10,527 nucleotides of DNA from an uncultured Methanobrevibacter sp. (GCA_902783085.1 CACZPT010000154.1:1-10527); one strand, 5' to 3'. Shown: positions 1 to 7,723, counted from the first letter of the stretch. A program made the numbers and translations. The notes: generated from the letters alone by a model not told the origin.

Positions 1-317
1 CCATGCCATATTTGAACTAATTTTTGTTTGTTTTTAAGTGGAATATAAGCAAAATAACGATAACTATCGTCTAAAACTATCACTTTTGATGCCATTATGT
101 AAAATGATATGTATGCAATATCAAATAATGAGTGAGGTAATGTTTTTATAATAATTTTTTTTTCACAATTTAATTTATCATAAACTAATTGTGTGTTTTC
201 CATTAATGTTTCACTTCTAGGGCTTCCTAAAAATAATACCCTTTTTTTAACAGGCAAAAAAAAGCTAATTATTTTAAATATAGAGTTTAATATTCTAATT
301 GATATTGGTTTACTCAT
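1..317 (-). CDS. CDP-glycerol/ribitol polyol-phosphate transferase family protein, N-terminal part (cut by window edge)
   Basis: Reading the minus strand from ATG at 317 gives 105 uninterrupted codons to the window edge, starting MSKPISIRILNSIF. Residues 1-22 are hydrophobic and basic, followed by a Rossmann-like beta strand (KKRVLFLGSPRSE, about 24-36). Around residues 70-105 the pattern AYISFYIMASKVIVLDDSYR followed by KLVQIWH(G) matches the conserved N-terminal region of the CDP-glycerol glycerophosphotransferase family (TagB/TagF-like), where a strand ending in Asp and Ser/Ala and then Q-x-W-H-G lead into the catalytic domain. Such enzymes transfer a polyol phosphate from a CDP-polyol to a surface glycan or lipid-linked acceptor at the cytoplasmic face. 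The catalytic histidines of the C-terminal half lie outside the window. No clear Shine-Dalgarno precedes the ATG; a TATA-like box about 30 bases upstream would give a near-leaderless transcript. The exact substrate is unknown. Confidence 0.75.
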   Translation of the reverse strand, partial: MSKPISIRILNSIFKIISFFLPVKKRVLFLGSPRSETLMENTQLVYDKLNCEKKIIIKTLPHSLFDIAYISFYIMASKVIVLDDSYRYFAYIPLKNKQKLVQIWH

Positions 318-405
318 ATTATCAAATTTAATGTTTATAATTTATTTTATATAATAATTTTTATATAATCAAAATAAGTATATATTCATAAAAGGAAGTA
401 TTTCT
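318..405. promoter_or_regulatory. Divergent intergenic promoter region
   Basis: This 88-base, almost purely A/T gap separates two divergent genes. A palindromic TTATATAA at 347-354 sits about 30 bases from the minus-strand ATG (317), fitting an archaeal TATA box for a near-leaderless transcript. A second box, TTATATAAT at 361-369, lies about 40 bases before the plus-strand ATG (406). It would place the transcription start near 390, just ahead of the ribosome binding site AGGAAG (393-398), which is 7 bases from the start codon. The boxes are seen directly; their assignment to each gene is inferred from spacing. Confidence 0.55.
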
Positions 406-2451
406 ATGGTATCTGCCAGTACAAAATTTTTGAATATTGCAAAAACAGTATTTTTTAAATTAGAAAAATATGATTTTACTAAAAAATTCTTAATTTATTC
501 TATAATTACTAGAAAATACAATTGGAAAAATAAAAATCTTAAAAATACATTAATTTATTCAATTAAAAATTACACTAATTTTTACACTCCTAGTTTAAAT
601 GAATCCAAAGGCCAGCAATTAAAGGATTTATTTGAAAATGTTAACATAACTATTCCAGAAACAGGTTTTGTTTTCACAATTGATGAGTTTAAAACTGTAA
701 ATTACAAGCATAGGATTGCTGACAATTTATCCCTTGATTATTCTAAAGTTTTAAATACTTCTTTAAATGAGTTAAAAGAAAATTACCTTGATTTTGATGA
801 TTATTCGCAAAACCAAATAAAAGCCTTGGAAGCTATAGAAATTTTAATTGATAGGATTATTATTGAGATTGACCGGTCAAATAGAAAAGATAAAGAGGAA
901 TTCATTGAATTTTTTGAAAATATTAAATATAAACCTGTTGAAACTTTTAAGGAAGCTTTGCAGAGAATTTTATTTTTCAATCAGCTATTATGGCAAACCG
1001 GACATAATCTAAATGGTTTTGGGCGCCTGGATTATGTTTTAAATGATATATATGGTGCAGATTCTATCTCAAAAGAAGAAGCTTTATTATTAATTAAAGA
1101 CTTTTTAAAGGCTGGACACAGTTATTATATTTATAAAAGTAATTCTTTAATTGGGGATACTGGTCAAATTATTGTTTTAGGTGGTTTGACAAATGATTCC
1201 TATTTTACTAATGATTTAACTTATTTGTTTCTGGAAGCTGTTAGGGATTTGCAGTTGCCTGATCCTAAATTAATTTTAAGATATGCGAATGATGTTCCTG
1301 ATGATTTGTTTAATCTGGCTATTCAAACAATGGCAACTGGTGTTGGATCTCCGTTGATATCTAATGATGAGCAGGTTATTCCAGATTTAATTAACTTTGG
1401 ATATGAGGAAAAGCATGCGCAGAATTATGTTGTTTCTGCTTGTTGGGAACCTGCTCCTGTTGGAAAAGGTTTGGAATTAAATAATATTGATTCTTTGGTA
1501 TTTATTAAACCTTTAAATGATTTATTGGATAATGAAGATTTAAGTGAATTTGATGATTTTGATGAGTTTTTCTTAAAATATAAAGAATATTTATTAAATT
1601 ATACGAATGAATTACTTGCAGAAATTAACTCTAAAGATTGGGAAATGGATCCTTTGCTTTCACTTTTCATTGATGATTGTAATTTAAATAAAAGAGATTT
1701 CTCACAAGGTGGAGCTCATTATAATAATTATGGTTTGACTTCAGTTTCACTTTCAAATACTGTTAATAGTTTATATAATGTTAAAAAACTTGTTTTTGAA
1801 GATAAGCTATTCACTTTAGGGGAGTTAAATAATTTAAGAAAGAATAATTTTAAGGATGAAGATATTATAAAACTTTTAAAAAGTCAAGCTAAATTTGGAA
1901 TGGATTGTCCGGATATTATTAATCTAACTAATGACATTACTGAGTTTACTAATGAAATTTTTAAATCAAGAACTAATAAATTTGGTGCTAAATTTAAATT
2001 TGGATTAAGTGCTCCTTCATATATTGCCAAATCTCCTAATATTAAAGCATCTTTTGATGGAAGAAAAAATTCAGAGCCGTTTAATGTGCATATTTCTAAT
2101 GAAGATAACAGGGATTACACTGAATTGATGAGATTTGCATCTAAATTAAACTACACTGAATCAAGGTTTAATGGTAATGTTGTTGACTTTATGATAACAC
2201 CTGATTTTATTAATAAAAACTTTTCTAAATTCAAAGATTTCTTAAAAATTAGTTTATATATGGGTGTTTTTCAAATGCAGCTTAATGTAATTGATTCTGA
2301 AACTTTAATCAATGCACAAAGAAATCCTGATGAATATCCTAATTTAATTGTTCGTGTTTGGGGATTCAGTTCATATTTTAAAGATTTGCCAAAAGATTAT
2401 CAAGATGTATTAATTAAAAGAGCATTGGAAAATGAAGGTAAAAATCACTGA
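406..2451 (+). CDS. Glycyl radical enzyme of the PFL-like superfamily, CxE type, substrate unknown
   Basis: This 681-residue protein has the hallmarks of glycyl radical enzymes. Around 198-207 NLNGFGRLDY matches the family's N-x-G-R-x-D-x-Y block. Then come GQIIVLGGLTND, a DLTYLFLEA helix, and GVGSPLISNDE. The active-site loop SACWEP puts the thiyl cysteine at Cys346 with Glu348 two residues on, the C-x-E arrangement used as radical site plus general base in dehydratase, C-N/C-S lyase and decarboxylase members; pyruvate formate-lyase has two adjacent cysteines instead. FDGRKNSEP (about 548) and QMQLNVID lead to VRVWGFSSYF, with the radical glycine at Gly653, 28 residues from the C-terminus. 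The family usually shows RVxGY; here W precedes and F follows the glycine. At 681 aa it is shorter than the usual 750-850, and the usual SPxxGxDxxGP block after DGRK is not recognisable. The start is supported by AGGAAG at 393-398. The end overlaps the activase gene by 20 bases, so expression is probably coupled. The reaction cannot be assigned from sequence; old databases would label it formate acetyltransferase, which I doubt. Confidence 0.9.
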   Translation: MVSASTKFLNIAKTVFFKLEKYDFTKKFLIYSIITRKYNWKNKNLKNTLIYSIKNYTNFYTPSLNESKGQQLKDLFENVNITIPETGFVFTIDEFKTVNYKHRIADNLSLDYSKVLNTSLNELKENYLDFDDYSQNQIKALEAIEILIDRIIIEIDRSNRKDKEEFIEFFENIKYKPVETFKEALQRILFFNQLLWQTGHNLNGFGRLDYVLNDIYGADSISKEEALLLIKDFLKAGHSYYIYKSNSLIGDTGQIIVLGGLTNDSYFTNDLTYLFLEAVRDLQLPDPKLILRYANDVPDDLFNLAIQTMATGVGSPLISNDEQVIPDLINFGYEEKHAQNYVVSACWEPAPVGKGLELNNIDSLVFIKPLNDLLDNEDLSEFDDFDEFFLKYKEYLLNYTNELLAEINSKDWEMDPLLSLFIDDCNLNKRDFSQGGAHYNNYGLTSVSLSNTVNSLYNVKKLVFEDKLFTLGELNNLRKNNFKDEDIIKLLKSQAKFGMDCPDIINLTNDITEFTNEIFKSRTNKFGAKFKFGLSAPSYIAKSPNIKASFDGRKNSEPFNVHISNEDNRDYTELMRFASKLNYTESRFNGNVVDFMITPDFINKNFSKFKDFLKISLYMGVFQMQLNVIDSETLINAQRNPDEYPNLIVRVWGFSSYFKDLPKDYQDVLIKRALENEGKNH

Positions 2452-3142
2452 TATACAACATTTCAGTTTACATGATGGAGCGGGCATTAGAACAACAGTT
2501 TTCTTAAAAGGTTGTAATTTAAAATGTCCGTGGTGTGCAAATCCAGAATGCATATCATCAAAAATAGAAAATGGTTTTGGTAGATATATATCACTTAATG
2601 AATTAGAATCTGAAATCCTAAAAGATGAGCCATATTACAAAACCGGAGGCGGAGTTACATTTTCAGGTGGTGAAGCTCTCTTACAAATTAAAGACTTAGA
2701 ACCTCTGTTAAAAAAATTAAATATTAATATTTGTTTTGAAACTGCATTATTTGTAGATGGAAACTTAGTAAAAATAGCTAATGAATATGCAGACGAACTT
2801 ATTGTTGATATTAAAATGTTAAATCCAGAAAATACAAAACATGTTTTAGGTGGAAACATTAATGTATTTTTATCAAATTTAGAGTTCCTAGATTTAAATA
2901 AAGTTACTTTCAGAATACCTGTAACAAAATACAGTATAGAGGACACATTAGAAATTTGTGATTTAATTAAAAAATACCCTCCTAAAAAAATAGAGATTTT
3001 TAAACTTCACAATTTAGCTAAAAGAAAATACGAAATTTTAAATAAAGAATTTTATACAGAACAGGTAAATGATTTACAAATTGATGAATTTAAAAATAAG
3101 CTTAAAAATGTTTTTTCTAATGTTGAGATTATCGAAATATAA
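2432..3142 (+). CDS. Glycyl radical enzyme activating enzyme (radical SAM)
   Basis: This 236-residue radical SAM protein would install the glycyl radical on the upstream enzyme by cleaving S-adenosylmethionine. HDGAGIRTTVFLKGC leads into the cluster motif CNLKCPWC, with Cys28, Cys32 and Cys35 (CX3CX2C) ligating the [4Fe-4S] cluster; ANPE follows directly, as in GRE activases. GGGVTFSGGEALLQ (72-85) is the SAM-binding GGE motif region and DIK at 126-128 is the DxK motif of the family. There is no cysteine-rich ferredoxin-like insertion after the cluster motif (only one further nearby Cys, Cys40), so the architecture is the compact type of PFL activase (about 246 aa) rather than the roughly 300-residue type usual for CxE-type GREs. 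The ATG lies inside the end of the GRE gene (20-base overlap), which implies one transcript and a dedicated partner. An oxygen-labile iron-sulfur protein fits a strict anaerobe. Confidence 0.93.
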   Translation: MKVKITDIQHFSLHDGAGIRTTVFLKGCNLKCPWCANPECISSKIENGFGRYISLNELESEILKDEPYYKTGGGVTFSGGEALLQIKDLEPLLKKLNINICFETALFVDGNLVKIANEYADELIVDIKMLNPENTKHVLGGNINVFLSNLEFLDLNKVTFRIPVTKYSIEDTLEICDLIKKYPPKKIEIFKLHNLAKRKYEILNKEFYTEQVNDLQIDEFKNKLKNVFSNVEIIEI

Positions 3143-3152
3143 ATTAACCATA

Positions 3153-3192
3153 CGAAATTTTTATAAAGTATTATGAAAAACATCACTAATTT
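3153..3192 (+). promoter_or_regulatory. TATA-box promoter of the surface-protein gene
   Basis: TTTTTATAAAG at 3158-3168, preceded by a purine-containing CGAAA element, fits an archaeal BRE/TATA pair. It predicts a transcription start near 3190 and a leader of about 30 bases. No Shine-Dalgarno is evident before ATG 3221. The gene appears to be transcribed separately from the GRE pair, which ends 78 bases upstream. Confidence 0.4.
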
Positions 3193-3220
3193 AAAAAGTA
3201 ATTAAAACAAAAGTATTGAT

Positions 3221-4618
3221 ATGGACAAAATTAATTATATCGTAATTGCAATTGTTGCTATTGCAGTTATAATTTCAGGTGTTTATATATTCACATTGTC
3301 AAATACTCCTGGAGTTTCAACTAATTTAGATGCAAGTGCTTTGGAAAATCGTGGAAATTTAGTTGTTGATGGTGGAAGTCAAAATTTAGAAAACGGATTA
3401 TATGAAAGTAATATATCTGATAACAATAGTGTTTTAGCTACTAATTCATCAGTATTAACTCTTGCCAATTCAATTATCAATAAAACTGGCGATACGCAAA
3501 CCCAAGGTGATGCTTGTGATTTTTATGGTGTTAATTCAGCTGTTTTAGTTAGAAACTCAGCACATCTTGATATTGGAAGTTGTCAAATTGTTACCAATTC
3601 AACAGGATCTAATGGTGTTTTTGTAACAAATTCAGCAGGTGAATCTCAACAAGGCGGAGGTGAAGGCCAAACACCCCCTGGAGGACCACCGGAACCCAGC
3701 ATCAGTACTTCTCAAGTGAATGATAGTGCTGTGGCTAATATTGAAAACGTTGAAATTACCACTTATCAGGATAAATCCCGTGGTCTTGATGCTACTTTTG
3801 GCGGCATTATCAATGCAAATAATATTGTAATTAACACTAATGGTAATAGCTGTGCTGCTGTTGCTACTGACCGTGGAGAAGGAACAATTAATGTTACGAA
3901 CTCCCATCTCAATACTGGTGTCAGTAAGGAATCCGGAAGAGGTTCACCTATTATCTACTCAACCGGAAACATCAATATTGAAAATTCAAGAGGTACTGCT
4001 TATGTATCCCAAATAGCTTGTATTGAAGGTAAAAACTCAATTACAATGCATGGTTCATCATTTAATTGTTTTGCAGAAGGTAACCGTAAAGATGGAGATA
4101 ATTATGTTGATTTAGGTGGAATATTCATCTATCAAAGTATGAGTGGGGATGCTGATGTTGGAACAGCTACTTTCAATTGTTCTGATTGTGAATTATCCAT
4201 TGATTCCAACTCCAGTTATTACATTCAAGCCCCAATGTTTCATGTAACTAATACCCGTGCCGTCATTAATCTGGAATCCACAAGACTTAATTTTGGTAGT
4301 GGCATTTTAGCCGATATTTCAGGTCAAAACCAATGGGGAAATGTCGGATCCAATGGTGGGGATTTAACATTCAACATTATAGAATGTAATTTAAACGGTA
4401 ATATTACTGTTGATGAAATCAGTTCTCTTAATTTAACATTGAACAAAACTACTTTTGAAGGTGCAATTAACTCTACAGGAAATACAAGTGTAATTATTAA
4501 TGAAGGTTCAACTTGGACTTTAACTGGTGACAGTTATGTTACTTCACTTGTAAACAATGGAAACATTAATTATAACGGCCATAGCATTTATGTTAATGGT
4601 GTAGCTCAAAGCGAATAA
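3221..4618 (+). CDS. Membrane-anchored, Asn/Ser-rich beta-helix surface protein (adhesin-like)
   Basis: This 465-residue protein begins with one uncleaved-looking hydrophobic segment (about residues 6-26, YIVIAIVAIAVIISGVYIF) that should anchor it with the bulk outside the cell. The rest is a succession of short strands with repeating valine/isoleucine and asparagine steps (NSSVLTLANS, NSAVLVRNSAHLDIGSC, GTINVTNSHLNTG, GNINIENSRG), typical of a right-handed parallel beta-helix. A Gly/Pro-rich loop (about 145-159, GGGEGQTPPGGPPEP) interrupts the helix. The C-terminus GSTWTLTGDSYVTSLVNNG followed by NGHSIYVNG closely resembles the end of bacterial beta-helix surface proteins of gut Firmicutes. 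Numerous N-x-S/T sequons suggest archaeal N-glycosylation, and about eight cysteines are present. No C-terminal cell-wall anchor is visible. Role: probably surface display or adhesion; binding partner unknown. An adhesin-like label is inference from architecture. Confidence 0.7.
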   Translation: MDKINYIVIAIVAIAVIISGVYIFTLSNTPGVSTNLDASALENRGNLVVDGGSQNLENGLYESNISDNNSVLATNSSVLTLANSIINKTGDTQTQGDACDFYGVNSAVLVRNSAHLDIGSCQIVTNSTGSNGVFVTNSAGESQQGGGEGQTPPGGPPEPSISTSQVNDSAVANIENVEITTYQDKSRGLDATFGGIINANNIVINTNGNSCAAVATDRGEGTINVTNSHLNTGVSKESGRGSPIIYSTGNINIENSRGTAYVSQIACIEGKNSITMHGSSFNCFAEGNRKDGDNYVDLGGIFIYQSMSGDADVGTATFNCSDCELSIDSNSSYYIQAPMFHVTNTRAVINLESTRLNFGSGILADISGQNQWGNVGSNGGDLTFNIIECNLNGNITVDEISSLNLTLNKTTFEGAINSTGNTSVIINEGSTWTLTGDSYVTSLVNNGNINYNGHSIYVNGVAQSE

Positions 4619-4653
4619 AAAAAAAGTTAAATTTAACTTTTTTTATTTTTTTT
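4619..4653 (+). terminator. Palindrome plus T-run terminator
   Basis: Immediately after the stop codon a perfect 26-base palindrome (4619-4644; arms A7-GTTAAA and TTTAAC-T7 with no loop beyond the centre) is followed by T-rich sequence to 4653. Archaeal RNA polymerase terminates at oligo-U tracts, so this is a good candidate end for the surface-protein transcript. The fold is weak because it is A/T rich; the T-tract is probably the active part. Confidence 0.6.
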
Positions 4654-4697
4654 AAATCCTCATCAAATAATAAATCTATTTTAAAACAACAACAAAT

Positions 4698-4743
4698 AAT
4701 ATAAACAAATAAAATCAAAATATATAACATTATAAATATGAGG
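4698..4743 (+). promoter_or_regulatory. Promoter and ribosome binding site of the hemD operon
   Basis: Two TATA-like candidates lie here: AATATAAAC near 4698-4706 and AAAATATATAAC at 4717-4728. GAGG at 4740-4743 is the ribosome binding site, 8 bases before ATG 4752. The second box would start transcription only a few bases before the ATG and lose the Shine-Dalgarno, so the first is more compatible with SD-led translation. The choice between them is inference. Confidence 0.4.
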
Positions 4744-4751
4744 CAAATATA

Positions 4752-5525
4752 ATGTTAAAACCTGTTGTTGCAATTACAAGACCTGCCGATAGGGCGGATA
4801 AAGCTTGTAAAATAGTTGAGGATTTGGGTGGAACTGCAATACTTGCACCCACATTGGATTTACAACCTGTAAATGCTGATTCTTTAAAGAAACTTGTTGA
4901 AATTAAAGATTCACTTGATTGGATTGTTTTTACATCCCCAACAACAATTGATTCACTGAACTTGTTTTATCCGGATTTTTTCAATAACCTAAACTCTAAA
5001 ATTGCTGTTATTGGAAATAAAACCGGCAGTTTAGTTAAAAAACAAGGCGTTGGTGTTGATTTAATGCCTGATGATTTTACAGCTGAAGGTTTAGTTGAGG
5101 AATTTGAAAGAAATAACATTAAAAATCAAGTTATTGGAATTCCAAGAACAGCTTCTGCAAGAGATACTCTGCCAAAAGGACTTGAAGCATTAGATAATGA
5201 AGTAATAGTGGCTGAAGCTTATAAATCCCTATTTCCAATGGATGAAAAAAGTGTAAGTGAATTAATTTCACAAATTGAAAACTCACAAATTGATGCTATT
5301 ACTTTTACAAGTCCGCTTACTGTTAAAAATTTCTTTAAAATAGCTGATGATAAAGAAAAATTAGCTGATTTATTATCAAATAATTTATTAACAGTTTGTA
5401 TTGGCCCTATTACTGCAAAGGTTTTAGAAGAATATAATGTTACATATATTTACCCAGATAAATACACAGTTCCAGATATGATGGAATTATTATTTAAAAA
5501 ATGGAGAGATTCTAATGGAAGATAA
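4752..5525 (+). CDS. hemD: Uroporphyrinogen-III synthase
   Basis: This 257-residue protein closes and inverts ring D of hydroxymethylbilane to give uroporphyrinogen III, the branch point to siroheme, cobamides and coenzyme F430 of methanogens. The family is poorly conserved but recognisable: AITRPADRADK at the N-terminus, PTLDLQPV, DWIVFTSPTTIDSL (about 56-69) in the first domain, IAVIGNKTGSLVKKQGV, DDFTAEGLVEEF, then in the second domain IDAITFTSPLTVKNFFK and VCIGPITAKVLEEY near 210-225. These are the TS and IG(P/N)xTA motifs of the two-domain fold. Length is normal (about 240-270). GAGG at 4740-4743 supports the start. It is the first gene of a compact group; its last 11 bases overlap the glycosyltransferase start. 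Confidence 0.9.
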   Translation: MLKPVVAITRPADRADKACKIVEDLGGTAILAPTLDLQPVNADSLKKLVEIKDSLDWIVFTSPTTIDSLNLFYPDFFNNLNSKIAVIGNKTGSLVKKQGVGVDLMPDDFTAEGLVEEFERNNIKNQVIGIPRTASARDTLPKGLEALDNEVIVAEAYKSLFPMDEKSVSELISQIENSQIDAITFTSPLTVKNFFKIADDKEKLADLLSNNLLTVCIGPITAKVLEEYNVTYIYPDKYTVPDMMELLFKKWRDSNGR

Positions 5526-6618
5526 AATAAGTATTATTCTACCAATTTTTAATGTTGGTGACCATCTCAGAGGAGGAATCGATTCTTTAATTAATCAAAG
5601 TATTGGAAATGAAAATCTAGAAATAATAATGGTTAATGATTGCTCAACTGATGGATCGGGTAAAATCATTGATGAATATGCTGAAAAATACGATTGTTGT
5701 ATTGCAATTCATCACGAACAAAACTCAGGAGCAGCATATACTCCCCGTAACACTGGATTAGATGCATGCACTGGCGATTATATAATGTTTTTAGATCCGG
5801 ATGATAGATACACACCGGATTCCTGTGAAGTTTTATATAAAGCTGTTAAGGAACATGATGCGGATATGGCTTTTGCAAGATTTAGAAGAATATTTGAATA
5901 TGGAGGTTATGTTCAAAAATCTTACTCCCCATATTTGGATGATTTAGAAAGTGCTTATCCTGATGAGAAATTTGAAAGTGCAAATCCGCTGAATGTGTCT
6001 GACTTTGTATGGAACAATATTTTAGAAAGAGTATTGTACGGTAAAGATTTAGAAGTTACCTATAAACGTGATAAAGCAATTGATACAATTGTTGTTGATA
6101 ATATTGAACAAGAACCGGATTTATTAAAGATGGCTCCTTCTGTTTGGAGTAAAATTTATAAAAGAGAATTGATTATGGGCAACAACATTCGCTTCCAACC
6201 TTATATTTCAGGAGATGATATGGCATTTACTCTAGAAACACTTCTAAAATCAAAGGGAATTGTTTACTTAAACAATTTTATGTGTTATGATTATTATGTT
6301 AGAGATTTACCTGATGATAAATCAATTACTAACAATGTAAATGTTAAATTACTTATAGAATTAATGGAATCATACACTTATTGTAGAAAATGCTGTGAAG
6401 GATTTTCGAAAGAAGTTAAAAACGTTAGTGTAAATCCGCATTTACTATACTGGATGCACACCTGGAAAAATGCATCATTTACAAAAGAAGAAAATAAAAT
6501 ATTACTTGAAAAAGTAAATGAACTTAAAAAGATTCATAAAACTGATATGAAGACTAAATTAATTTTATCTTCAATGACAACAGCTATAGAATCAGCAATA
6601 TACACATCAAGAGAGTGA
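5515..6618 (+). CDS. Family 2 glycosyltransferase
   Basis: This 367-residue protein has a GT-A fold N-terminal domain: ISIILPIFNV (5-14), IIMVNDCSTDGS (37-48, nucleotide-binding Asp42), the family block NSGAAYTPRNTGLDACTGDYI, and the metal-binding FLDPDD with the DxD-like motif at 94-97. ISGDDMAFTLETLL (Asp234, Asp235) supplies the usual ED-type catalytic-base region. The first 230 or so residues follow EpsJ/WcaA-type surface polysaccharide transferases; the last roughly 100 are unassigned. No transmembrane segment is evident, so it would act at the cytoplasmic face on a lipid-linked or protein-linked glycan. GGAGAG just upstream, inside hemD, supports ATG 5515. UDP-galactopyranose mutase follows 4 bases downstream, which suggests but does not prove a galactofuranose donor. 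Donor and acceptor are unknown. Confidence 0.9.
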   Translation: MEDKISIILPIFNVGDHLRGGIDSLINQSIGNENLEIIMVNDCSTDGSGKIIDEYAEKYDCCIAIHHEQNSGAAYTPRNTGLDACTGDYIMFLDPDDRYTPDSCEVLYKAVKEHDADMAFARFRRIFEYGGYVQKSYSPYLDDLESAYPDEKFESANPLNVSDFVWNNILERVLYGKDLEVTYKRDKAIDTIVVDNIEQEPDLLKMAPSVWSKIYKRELIMGNNIRFQPYISGDDMAFTLETLLKSKGIVYLNNFMCYDYYVRDLPDDKSITNNVNVKLLIELMESYTYCRKCCEGFSKEVKNVSVNPHLLYWMHTWKNASFTKEENKILLEKVNELKKIHKTDMKTKLILSSMTTAIESAIYTSRE

Positions 6619-6622
6619 TTAA

Positions 6623-7714
6623 ATGGATTTTGATTATGTTATCGTAGGAGCTGGTCTTTCAGGCATTACATTAGCCGAAAGAATTGCTAATGAATTAGAC
6701 CAAAAAGTCCTAATTATTGAAAAAAGAAACCACATTGGTGGAAATATCTATGATTATGAAAAAGATGGAATTTTAGTTCAAAAATACGGACCGCATATTT
6801 TCCACACAAACGAAAAGAAAGTTTATGATTATTTATCCAAGTTTACAGACTGGATTGACTATGAACATAGGGTTTTAAGCTACGTTGATGACAAGCTCGT
6901 TCCAATGCCGATATGTATAGACACTTTAAATGCATTATATGATTTGGATTTAGATGAAAATTCAATGAAAAAATGGATTGATGAAAACAAAGAAGATATT
7001 GATGAGGTAAAATCCTCTGAAGACGTTGTTTTAAAAAATGCGGGTCGTGACATTTACAATAAATTATTTAAAAACTACACAGAAAAACAATGGGGAACAT
7101 CAGCAGCTAATCTAAGTCCATCTGTAATATCAAGAATTCCATTTAGATTTAATCATGACGATAGATATTTTGAAGATACCTATCAAGGAATACCAAAAGA
7201 AGGATTTACAAAAATGTGTGAAAACATGATTGAATCTGACAACATCCATATTGGCCTTAACTCAGATTACAAAGACTACATTGATAAGATTTCATACGAT
7301 AAATTAATCTATACTGGTCCAATCGATTACTTTTATGATTATAAGTATGGTGAGTTGCTTTATAGATGTTTAAACTTTGTTACAGAAATTATTGATGTTG
7401 ATTCATATCAGGAAGTTGCCGTTGTTAATTATCCCAACGATCCATATTTTACACGTATAACTGAGTTTAAAAAACTAACTTTTCAGGAAGTTGAAGGTAG
7501 AACTGCCATCATGAAAGAATATCCTGGATTTAATGGTGAGTTATGCTACCCATATCCAACAAAAGAATATTTAGATAAATTTAAATTATACGAATCAGAA
7601 ATGGAAAAAGAAGAAAATGTTATATTTGCAGGCCGTTTAGCTAAATATAAATACTACAATATGGATTTAATTGTAAAAGATGCTTTGGAAATATTTGAAA
7701 ATAAAATTAAATAG
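6623..7714 (+). CDS. glf: UDP-galactopyranose mutase
   Basis: This 363-residue flavoprotein interconverts UDP-galactopyranose and UDP-galactofuranose, supplying Galf for surface glycans. It begins with the FAD dinucleotide-binding motif GAGLSG (9-14) and the ribose-binding acidic strand LIIEKRNHIGGN (30-41). YGPHIFHTN (55-63) is the diagnostic Glf block. YTEKQWG at 152-158 carries the conserved substrate-site Trp, and SVISRIPFRF with YQGIPKEGFTKM follow. The C-terminal GRLAKYKYYNMD (337-348) is the family FAD-binding end with the conserved arginine. Length is typical (about 360-390). The start is supported by GAGTGAT just upstream. It sits 4 bases after the glycosyltransferase and 9 bases before srp19. 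All key motifs are intact, so function is assigned with high confidence. Confidence 0.96.
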   Translation: MDFDYVIVGAGLSGITLAERIANELDQKVLIIEKRNHIGGNIYDYEKDGILVQKYGPHIFHTNEKKVYDYLSKFTDWIDYEHRVLSYVDDKLVPMPICIDTLNALYDLDLDENSMKKWIDENKEDIDEVKSSEDVVLKNAGRDIYNKLFKNYTEKQWGTSAANLSPSVISRIPFRFNHDDRYFEDTYQGIPKEGFTKMCENMIESDNIHIGLNSDYKDYIDKISYDKLIYTGPIDYFYDYKYGELLYRCLNFVTEIIDVDSYQEVAVVNYPNDPYFTRITEFKKLTFQEVEGRTAIMKEYPGFNGELCYPYPTKEYLDKFKLYESEMEKEENVIFAGRLAKYKYYNMDLIVKDALEIFENKIK

Positions 7715-7723
7715 GTGAATTAA

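Noticed and set aside
406..2451. Naming the GRE pyruvate formate-lyase (pflB/pflD)
   Set aside because: The adjacent Cys-Cys of pyruvate formate-lyase is absent; the loop is Cys-Trp-Glu, so the PFL reaction is unlikely.
2635..2946. Minus-strand open frame of about 103 codons inside the activase gene
   Set aside because: It is fully antisense to a gene with strong catalytic motifs, has no ribosome binding site and no protein-like pattern.
3632..3907. Minus-strand open frame inside the surface-protein gene
   Set aside because: Composition mirrors the repetitive sense strand; no start signal or recognisable motif.
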